This document shows, piece after piece, positions 8,484 through 14,064 of a DNA stretch of 19,026 nucleotides; within the stretch, counting starts at the first letter, position 1, and every line of letters starts with the position of its first letter. Under the pieces are notes generated by a model, which saw only the letters and a program-made list of their open reading frames with translations, ran no database searches and had not been told where the DNA came from. Made by a program: the position numbers and the translations under genes. The stretch is from Clostridia bacterium (lineage in GTDB: Bacteria; Bacillota; Clostridia; Oscillospirales; Acutalibacteraceae). The DNA is taken from NCBI GenBank assembly GCA_017501865.1, contig JAFVWD010000055.1, forward strand, positions 1-19,026, written 5' to 3'.

Positions 8484-8512
8484 ATAATACTATTTTAATA
8501 AAGTGTTGTCAA
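8484..8512 (-). promoter_or_regulatory. Sigma-A promoter of the GH20 operon
   Basis: On the minus strand TTGACA (8512-8507) and TATTAT (8489-8484) are separated by exactly 17 bp, close to a consensus vegetative promoter. The predicted start of transcription, near 8477, leaves a leader of about 40-50 nt containing AAGGAG. It lies between the upstream terminator (8560-8589) and the GH20 start, as expected for the operon's main promoter. Confidence 0.7.
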
Positions 8513-8559
8513 TGAAAATCAAGCGAAAAGAGCACTAAACAACGCGATAATAAATAATA

Positions 8560-8589
8560 AAAACCGTAGTGAGTGCTCACTACGGTTTT
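8560..8589 (-). terminator. Rho-independent terminator after the metallophosphoesterase gene
   Basis: A perfect inverted repeat has arms at 8560-8573 and 8576-8589 (AAAACCGTAGTGAG and its complement), only 2 nt between the arms, and a T-rich run on the minus strand side. It begins 6 bp after the stop of the metallophosphoesterase and separates that operon from the GH20 promoter. It is symmetrical with A/T tails on both sides, so it could stop transcription in both directions. Confidence 0.88.
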
Positions 8590-8595
8590 CTTGTT

Positions 8596-9585
8596 TTATA
8601 CAAGGTCGTAAGTTACGTTGTATTCAGGAATATATTCACCTGTACCAAAGTCTCTTGCTCTTGCAATAACCTTATCCTTATAAACTTCAAGGATTACACC
8701 TGTTCCGGCATTATTGAAATCGCCGTCCTTGTTCTCAATACCTATTGAAGGAACATTGATACCGTGAATGTTTCCGATTTCTTCATATGTGAATTGTCCT
8801 ATACCTGTATGAAGATGTCCTGTAATATAGAACACATTCGGATATTTATTAAGTATGTCATACACTTCCTGTGACTGGTCGCCGATTGAACCTGATTCCC
8901 AGAGTGAAGAACCCCATGTAGTAGGAAGACCGTGTGTATCCTTAAGCGGATAGTGACCTACAACAAAAGCAGGCTTACCTGTTGCTGTTACTGTTGCAAC
9001 CTGATCTTCAAGCCATTTGAGCTGTGTATCGCTGATATAAGCATCTTCAAAACGCATTTCATCAGAACCTAAAACTATAAATGTATAGCCGTTTACTTCA
9101 TATGAGAAATAAATGTTATCAATTGCTTTATCTTCAGGGTTAAGATTATTTGTGAAATCATAATAACGTGTTGTTGCCTGCTCGTAATCACGGATTCTTA
9201 TGTCGTGGTTACCTGAAGCCATAACGAAGTTGTCAACCTTTGTTAATTTTTCCAAATCGTCTGTAAGACTGTCATACTCTGACTGGAAACCATTTTCAAC
9301 AATATCTCCCGCAACTACGAGTGCATCAATCTGACAACCTGCATTTTGTAAATCCTTTACAGATGCAACAAAGCTTGCTTCTCTTTCAGGATTATAGTTA
9401 CAAAGCTGAGTATCGCCCCAGGCAATGCACATAAGCTCTGCGCCTGCCTCTGAATAATAAATTCTGTCATCTGTTGATGGGGTTGAAACACCGCCTACCA
9501 ACATAAGCATTGCTAAAACAAGACTGTTAATTTTGTAGATAATGGCACTTACTGCACCTATTGCTCCACCTGCAACTGCTTCCAT
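8596..9585 (-). CDS. Calcineurin-like metallophosphoesterase with N-terminal membrane segment
   Basis: 329 aa. A hydrophobic stretch at about 8-32, preceded by few charges, looks like an uncleaved anchor or weak signal peptide, so the catalytic domain is probably outside the membrane. Metal-ligand motifs are in order: GDTQ (57-60), GD (93-94), GNHD (125-128), VGHYP with H211, and GHLHTG (256-261). The first motif is D-x-Q instead of the usual D-x-H, so one metal ligand is replaced by Gln60. Such proteins hydrolyse phosphomonoesters or diesters with two metal ions; the substrate is unknown. GGAGGG lies 7 nt before the ATG. The preceding oxidoreductase ends 54 bp upstream without a terminator, so the gene is likely read both from that transcript and from its own promoter at 9628-9656. 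Confidence 0.85.
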   Translation of the reverse strand: MEAVAGGAIGAVSAIIYKINSLVLAMLMLVGGVSTPSTDDRIYYSEAGAELMCIAWGDTQLCNYNPEREASFVASVKDLQNAGCQIDALVVAGDIVENGFQSEYDSLTDDLEKLTKVDNFVMASGNHDIRIRDYEQATTRYYDFTNNLNPEDKAIDNIYFSYEVNGYTFIVLGSDEMRFEDAYISDTQLKWLEDQVATVTATGKPAFVVGHYPLKDTHGLPTTWGSSLWESGSIGDQSQEVYDILNKYPNVFYITGHLHTGIGQFTYEEIGNIHGINVPSIGIENKDGDFNNAGTGVILEVYKDKVIARARDFGTGEYIPEYNVTYDLV

Positions 9586-9627
9586 TTTTATACCCTCCGT
9601 TACATAAACTGTATTATAAGTAATTGT

Positions 9628-9656
9628 ATTTTACAATATTTATATTATTTTGTCAA
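9628..9656 (-). promoter_or_regulatory. Possible internal promoter for the metallophosphoesterase
   Basis: On the minus strand TTGACA (9656-9651) and TAAAAT (9633-9628) are spaced by 17 bp. The -35 lies within the last codons of the upstream oxidoreductase (Val-Asp-Lys), so coding constraint could produce it by chance. A TATAAT-like hexamer nearer the gene (about 9615-9620) has no good -35. Confidence 0.45.
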
Positions 9657-10926
9657 CAAACTTTATTGCACCTTTTTCTTCGCGTGATTCATCTGCCAGG
9701 AATATAATATTATGTCCGTCTACAGAATCGTATATTGAAGTACAAGAAACTGAAACCTCTTCTCCTGCAACATATTTTACAAAATCTGCAGTCAGGTTAT
9801 CATCTCCGCCACCGTGTCCGTCAAGGTCAAAATCTTCAATATCAAGTCTTTCCTCTGTACAGAAGCTTTCGGAATCAGGGTCAATTTTAGTAAATTTAAT
9901 AACATTATTTTCAAATTCACCGTAAAGCTCACCCTTGGTACCTGTAACCTTTATAACTCTTAACGGAGAAGCCGCTCCGCCAATCATATTGTGAGTACCT
10001 GTTGCGCCGTTGTCAAAGTTTATAAGCACACTTTGTCTGTCTACAACATTATTATCACACTTATAAACGCATCTTCCGTAATCGCTACGCTTAAGAAGCT
10101 CTATGCGTTGTTCCATTGTAGGATTTTCAACACTTTCAAGCTCCTGCCACACATAAAACTCCCATGAACCCAGGTGATCAAGATAAATCTTCTTTGCACT
10201 ATACTGACATGTTTCTACAAGCGGGCAATCCTTAAGGCAATATGTACCGGAATTTTTCGGTGCATTTTCCTTTTTGAACTGACCGAGTGAACCTACAGAA
10301 GAAACTGAAACAGGTCTGTTGGGTGACATCATCCACATCATAATATCCATATCGTGACAGCACTTCGCAAGAAGCATAGATGTGTGACATTTATCACTAT
10401 TCCCCCATTTTCCTCTTACAAATGAGGTTGTTATGTGGTGATAGCTGACATTCTCTATTGTCTGTATATTGATTATTTCGCCTAAATCACCATTTCTTAT
10501 TTTTTCCTTGAACAAAAGATAAAACGGTGCGTAACGCAACACGTGGCATATCATCACCTTGTTTTTATGCTCTCTGACAACCTCTAAAAGCTGATTCATT
10601 TCAGCCTTGCTTACCGCAAACGGTTTTTCAAGAAGCATATCGTAACCCACTTTTAAAAGCGGAACTGCTGTTTCAACGTGTTGCTCATCCATTGTACCGT
10701 TTATTACTGCATCTGCAAATTTTGGTACCCTTGCAAGCTCCTCAGCATTTTTAAAGCAATTTTCTTCAGGAAAACCAAATTTTTCCCGCACCATATTTCT
10801 GCGGTAGTCATCAGGCTCTGCAACCCCGACAATTTTCAACTCGTCAGGATGACTTAAAGAATAATCTGCATAAACCATAGCTCTGTGACCTGCACCCAGA
10901 ACTATTGCAGTAACCGGTTTTTTCAT
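9640..10926 (-). CDS. Gfo/Idh/MocA-family oxidoreductase with cysteine-rich insert
   Basis: 428 aa from the chosen ATG. An upstream in-frame ATG at 10983 would overlap the GNAT gene and lacks a ribosome site, whereas GAGGGG lies 6 nt before 10926. The N-terminal Rossmann domain begins VTAIVLGAGHRA (5-16) with the G-x-G-x-x loop. EKP is at 100-102, and KCCHDMDIM (188-196) is the usual active-site helix. Residues about 215-300 hold an insertion with cysteines C230, C234, C240, C286 and C290, plausibly a metal (Zn or Fe-S) site; this insert is typical of a distinct subgroup of the family. The substrate is probably a sugar or sugar derivative but is not determined. It follows the GNAT gene by 31 bp in the same transcript. 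Confidence 0.88.
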   Translation of the reverse strand: MKKPVTAIVLGAGHRAMVYADYSLSHPDELKIVGVAEPDDYRRNMVREKFGFPEENCFKNAEELARVPKFADAVINGTMDEQHVETAVPLLKVGYDMLLEKPFAVSKAEMNQLLEVVREHKNKVMICHVLRYAPFYLLFKEKIRNGDLGEIINIQTIENVSYHHITTSFVRGKWGNSDKCHTSMLLAKCCHDMDIMMWMMSPNRPVSVSSVGSLGQFKKENAPKNSGTYCLKDCPLVETCQYSAKKIYLDHLGSWEFYVWQELESVENPTMEQRIELLKRSDYGRCVYKCDNNVVDRQSVLINFDNGATGTHNMIGGAASPLRVIKVTGTKGELYGEFENNVIKFTKIDPDSESFCTEERLDIEDFDLDGHGGGDDNLTADFVKYVAGEEVSVSCTSIYDSVDGHNIIFLADESREEKGAIKFVDKII

Positions 10927-10957
10927 ACTAACCCCTCTTTTAAGTTTTTTAATTTTA

Positions 10958-11518
10958 TTAACGCAAAGATTTAGCCATAACAACTCCGCCGAACGCAGAA
11001 ATTATTATTTCAAATCCGTTCCTTTTGTAAAATCTTACAGCGCCTGTATTTTCTTTGCTTGCCATAAGCATAACACCTTTAACACCCTTGCCTCTGAGCT
11101 TCTGCTCGAGCAGCTTAATCATTTCTGCCCCGTAGCCATTGCTCCGGTACCCGGGCAAAAGATTTATATGAAGATGTGCAGGATATTTCCTGCCAAAAAT
11201 CACATAAGGAAAAGGTAAAACCCTTGCAAATAATCCGGCGCTCTTACTGAGATTTTTCACCTTTTCCGAATATACAGAAGTAAATACCGTTTTAAAGCTT
11301 CTGTAATTTTCAGCACACACAATATAGCCGACCACAACACCATCATCCTCTAAAACAAAAGCATTGTCAGGCTCTTCTTCAATATAATAAGAAGCATAAA
11401 TTGTTGAAGTAATCTTCCCGGCCTTTTCTTCCGTTTTACTTTTTTCATCTGCAGTCATTTTGCAGATATACTCAACTCTTTCTGCATCATTTATATTTGC
11501 TTCACGTATTTTTATCAT
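10958..11518 (-). CDS. GNAT-family N-acetyltransferase
   Basis: 186 aa, slightly longer than a minimal GNAT. The acetyl-CoA pyrophosphate-binding motif is GYRSNGYGAEMI, with the R-x-x-G-x-G core at 125-130. The following strand LMASKENTGAVRFYKRNGF (151-169) has the typical Asn and the Tyr/Phe of motif B. It would transfer an acetyl group from acetyl-CoA to an amine on a small molecule, sugar or protein. The segment HLHINLLPGYRSNGYG resembles the GNAT-like domain found in bacterial relatives of O-GlcNAcase, hinting at sugar-linked chemistry, but this is weak. Its start is 3 bp after the stop of the DUF896 gene, implying coupled translation. Confidence 0.87.
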   Translation of the reverse strand: MIKIREANINDAERVEYICKMTADEKSKTEEKAGKITSTIYASYYIEEEPDNAFVLEDDGVVVGYIVCAENYRSFKTVFTSVYSEKVKNLSKSAGLFARVLPFPYVIFGRKYPAHLHINLLPGYRSNGYGAEMIKLLEQKLRGKGVKGVMLMASKENTGAVRFYKRNGFEIIISAFGGVVMAKSLR

Positions 11519-11521
11519 AAA

Positions 11522-11746
11522 TCACTTTAATTTTTTATTAAGCTTATTGTTTTCGACAAGCGGTAAGCGTGTACCGTCAGGTCTTTCTACTATTGTTGAT
11601 TCAAGTGTATTAACAAGATTTTTTCTGAATGCAGCAACATACTCTGCTCTGAGCTTTTGCTGTTCTTTTTTCTCTTCCTCGGTCAAACCACCTTCGCGTG
11701 ATTTTCTTGCGAGAAAATTAATTCTGTCAATTTTTGACTGCTCCAT
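11522..11746 (-). CDS. DUF896 (UPF0291) family small protein, YnzC-like
   Basis: 74 aa, the normal size for this Bacillota family (B. subtilis YnzC is about 77 aa). The helical hairpin signature is visible: INFLARKSREGGLTEEEKKEQ followed by LRAEYVAAFRKNLVNTLE (about 9-50), then a basic, probably disordered tail. YnzC in Bacillus lies in an SOS-regulated operon, but the molecular function is unknown and no LexA context is visible here. GAGGTG lies 4-5 nt before the ATG. The gene sits 14 bp after the SGNH hydrolase and 3 bp before the GNAT gene. Confidence 0.92.
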   Translation of the reverse strand: MEQSKIDRINFLARKSREGGLTEEEKKEQQKLRAEYVAAFRKNLVNTLESTIVERPDGTRLPLVENNKLNKKLK

Positions 11747-11760
11747 TTTACACCTCTTAA

Positions 11761-13830
11761 CTATCTTTTTGCAGATATACCCTTTGAATTATATGAGCTG
11801 ATATATTTTCCGCTTACTGCCATTACTGTATAAGTGTATGTTACACCCTTTTTAGCAGTTTTATCAGTATAGGAAACCTTTGAATTGCCTTTAACAGTTG
11901 CTATTTTGCTCCAGGAGCCCTTACCGCTTTTTCTGTAAATATTGTAGCTTTCCGCTCCTGCTACCTTTCCGTAAGTAACAGTTATACCTGTTTTATTAGC
12001 TTTAGCCTTTGAAAGAACCGGTGTTGAAAGGAACTTTGTAAGTATTCCACCTGAAGTATAACCGCTTATGCCATTACTGTTGTATGCTTTTACTGTGTAA
12101 TAATAACCCTTACCCGAAGCAACTTTTTTATCAGTATAGCTTGTGGCTTTAACTGCTCCGAGCTTTGTCCACTTACCGTTTTTAGAGGTTTTTCTGTAGA
12201 CGTAGTAACCCTTTGCACCTTTTACAGCTTTCCATTTTATTACTGCTCCGCCTGATTTGTTCGACACAGATGAAAGCTGTGGCTTTGAAAGATATATTGC
12301 AGCAACACCCGCATTATCATAACTGCTTTTCGTATCATTTATACCTGCAATTACTGTATAAAAATATCTTGTACCGGATGAAACCTTTGTGTCGGTATAA
12401 GCAGTCTTCTGAGTAGTTGCAATTCTGCTCCAGCTGCCGCCCTTAACTTTTCTGTAAACAAAATATTGTTTTGCAGAACCTACTGAGTTCCACTTAACTG
12501 TAATACCCTTTGAATTGGTTGTCGCTGAAACAAGTGTCGGTGTTCCTATATAAAGTGAGTTTTTTGCAGCTGACATATACGCTTTGTTATCTGAGCATAT
12601 TGCCTTAATTTTATAAGAATAAGTTTTTCCTGAAGAAACACCTGTATCTCTGTAGGTAAGCTCATCAACCTCACCTATAACCTTGTTGTTGCGTAAAATC
12701 TGATATTTTGTTGCACCGTATGTTCCGCTCCAAGTAAGAATAACCGAGCCTTTTGCAACCTTAATTTCTGTAATTTTCGGTGCTTTTATAACAATCTTTT
12801 TATTTGTCAGGGCATTTAAAGTAGAGACATATTGTGCTCCGATTTTTGCATAACCTGCATCAGTCGGATGAACAAGGTCCTTTAATTCTTTTTTTGTATC
12901 AATGCAACAATTTATAGCACTGAAATAAACATTTTCGGTACCCTTATAATGCTCCATTAAATCGCTCACAAAATGAATTATATTATTTCTGTACTCAAAT
13001 TCAGAAGAAAAAACATTACTTGAATCAAAGTCTGAAACATCCTCACTCGGAGGAATTGTCAGACCGATTAAAATCATAATACTGCTGTCATACTTTTTTA
13101 TACTTTCAACAATACAATCAAAATACTGAAGCACACGTTCACTTGAATAATTTTCAAGTGTCATTTTCTTTATGTCATTTATTCCGAGTTGAATTGCTAC
13201 AAAATCGAGCCTCTTTTTTCCCTGCGTTTTCATATAATGAGAAAAATCGAAGCCATTGTTATAAAAGGGATTATCATAAAGCCCCTGCTCCGAAAGAGTG
13301 CAGTACATAGAAGCAGACCATCCGCCTCTGCCCTCGTGAAGATTTGGTGAAGTACCTCTCGTTCCTATAAGAGTTAACTTCTTGCCGCTGTCTTCAAATG
13401 CTTCAAGCATAGTTTCAGTGACTATACCCGCATTAACTGTACTGTCGCCGAACACCATTCCCGTCATATTTTTAAGATTTGATTCACGTGCAACAAATTT
13501 CATTTCACCTGAATCAATCAGAACATACTCGCTGTCATACACTCTCCACGGAATTGTATAATCGCCTGCACCATTTGCAGCAATAACTATTCTGTTTGTA
13601 TAGTAATTCTTTTTAAGCTCCTGAGGAATATTAAAAACAATTTTAATTCCCGGAAGTGAAACAACATTATTATAATATATAATATACGGCTTCCCGACAG
13701 TTGCATACACAATTTCCGGCACAGACTCATAATATTTTGCATTTTCTGAAAGTGCATTTGCTACGGGTGCTACACCTGCTGTAAATAAGCACACTAATGC
13801 TACTATAAGCACTATACTTTTCTTAATCAA
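11761..13830 (-). CDS. Secreted SGNH/GDSL hydrolase with four fibronectin-III-like repeats
   Basis: 689 aa from a TTG start at 13830, chosen because GGGAG lies 8 nt upstream and a clean signal peptide follows (two Lys, hydrophobic VLIVALVCLFTAGVA, cleavage near ANA-LS). In-frame ATGs at 13851 and 13914 lack ribosome sites. After an N-terminal beta domain of about 90 residues comes the SGNH esterase domain: GDS with nucleophile S130, a block-II Gly near GTRG, GIND with N218, and the D318-L-V-H321-P catalytic pair. Four repeats of about 80-85 residues then follow (about 352-689), each with the FN3-like pattern Trp...YxxYRK...W..I...YTD...SGxxYxYTV. It likely deacylates extracellular polysaccharides, as in carbohydrate esterases, with the repeats binding or spacing. 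No LPXTG, dockerin or SLH anchor is seen, so it is probably released. Confidence 0.9.
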   Translation of the reverse strand: MIKKSIVLIVALVCLFTAGVAPVANALSENAKYYESVPEIVYATVGKPYIIYYNNVVSLPGIKIVFNIPQELKKNYYTNRIVIAANGAGDYTIPWRVYDSEYVLIDSGEMKFVARESNLKNMTGMVFGDSTVNAGIVTETMLEAFEDSGKKLTLIGTRGTSPNLHEGRGGWSASMYCTLSEQGLYDNPFYNNGFDFSHYMKTQGKKRLDFVAIQLGINDIKKMTLENYSSERVLQYFDCIVESIKKYDSSIMILIGLTIPPSEDVSDFDSSNVFSSEFEYRNNIIHFVSDLMEHYKGTENVYFSAINCCIDTKKELKDLVHPTDAGYAKIGAQYVSTLNALTNKKIVIKAPKITEIKVAKGSVILTWSGTYGATKYQILRNNKVIGEVDELTYRDTGVSSGKTYSYKIKAICSDNKAYMSAAKNSLYIGTPTLVSATTNSKGITVKWNSVGSAKQYFVYRKVKGGSWSRIATTQKTAYTDTKVSSGTRYFYTVIAGINDTKSSYDNAGVAAIYLSKPQLSSVSNKSGGAVIKWKAVKGAKGYYVYRKTSKNGKWTKLGAVKATSYTDKKVASGKGYYYTVKAYNSNGISGYTSGGILTKFLSTPVLSKAKANKTGITVTYGKVAGAESYNIYRKSGKGSWSKIATVKGNSKVSYTDKTAKKGVTYTYTVMAVSGKYISSYNSKGISAKR

Positions 13831-13869
13831 TTTTTGTTCTCCCTTCAACATAACATTGCTTATTATAGA

Positions 13870-13916
13870 GAATGGGGCTCTGCCTGAAATCAGTTTCAGA
13901 TGTACTTTACCCACTC
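13870..13916 (-). promoter_or_regulatory. Structured 5' leader of the SGNH hydrolase gene
   Basis: The minus-strand leader folds into an outer 7-bp stem (GAGTGGG / CCCATTC with one G-T pair; 13916-13910 with 13876-13870). This encloses an inner hairpin CTGAAA-CTGA-TTTCAG (13899-13884), with unpaired TAAAGTACAT and GCAGAGC on the two sides. The layout is compact, but I match it to no riboswitch family. It ends about 27 nt before the ribosome site, so a regulatory role is conjecture. Confidence 0.3.
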
Positions 13917-13935
13917 AGATTATTTCACGCAGTAC

Positions 13936-13964
13936 ATTGTATTACATTACAAGTGAATCGTCAA
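13936..13964 (-). promoter_or_regulatory. Sigma-A promoter of the SGNH hydrolase operon
   Basis: On the minus strand TTGACG (13964-13959) and TACAAT (13941-13936) have a 17-bp spacer. It is the best promoter between the Fkp terminator and the hydrolase. It predicts a leader of about 100 nt before the TTG start and would drive hydrolase, DUF896, GNAT, oxidoreductase and phosphoesterase genes. Confidence 0.65.
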
Positions 13965-14020
13965 TAACAAAATACTGTTAAATCGACTGTTTTCGACATT
14001 TTCGTCTATTTGCAAAATAA

Positions 14021-14060
14021 AAAAGAGTTTCAGCCACATTTTTTTGACTAAAACTCTTTC
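14021..14060 (-). terminator. Rho-independent terminator after the Fkp gene
   Basis: A 9-bp stem AAAGAGTTT (14022-14030) / AAACTCTTT (14051-14059), extended by an AG/CT pair, encloses an AT-rich loop. On the minus strand it is followed by TTTTATTTT. It begins 6 bp after the Fkp stop codon. Confidence 0.85.
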
Positions 14061-14064
14061 TGTA

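Noticed and set aside
9611..9656. TATAAT near 9615-9620 as the -10 of the phosphoesterase promoter
   Set aside because: The good TTGACA is about 32 bp away, too far; the TAAAAT at 9628-9633 has the correct 17-bp spacing.
10927..10983. Longer start of the cysteine-rich oxidoreductase
   Set aside because: It overlaps the end of the GNAT gene and lacks a ribosome site; GAGGGG precedes 10926 and the Rossmann fold begins right after.
13831..13914. ATG starts at 13914 and 13851 for the SGNH hydrolase
   Set aside because: They fall inside the structured leader without a ribosome site and would bury the signal peptide; the TTG at 13830 has GGGAG 8 nt upstream.
13983..14005. TCGAC-containing stretch between the SGNH promoter and the Fkp terminator as a second hairpin element
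   Set aside because: It has similar words to the 17051-17235 block but does not form a stem and has no flanking repeats.
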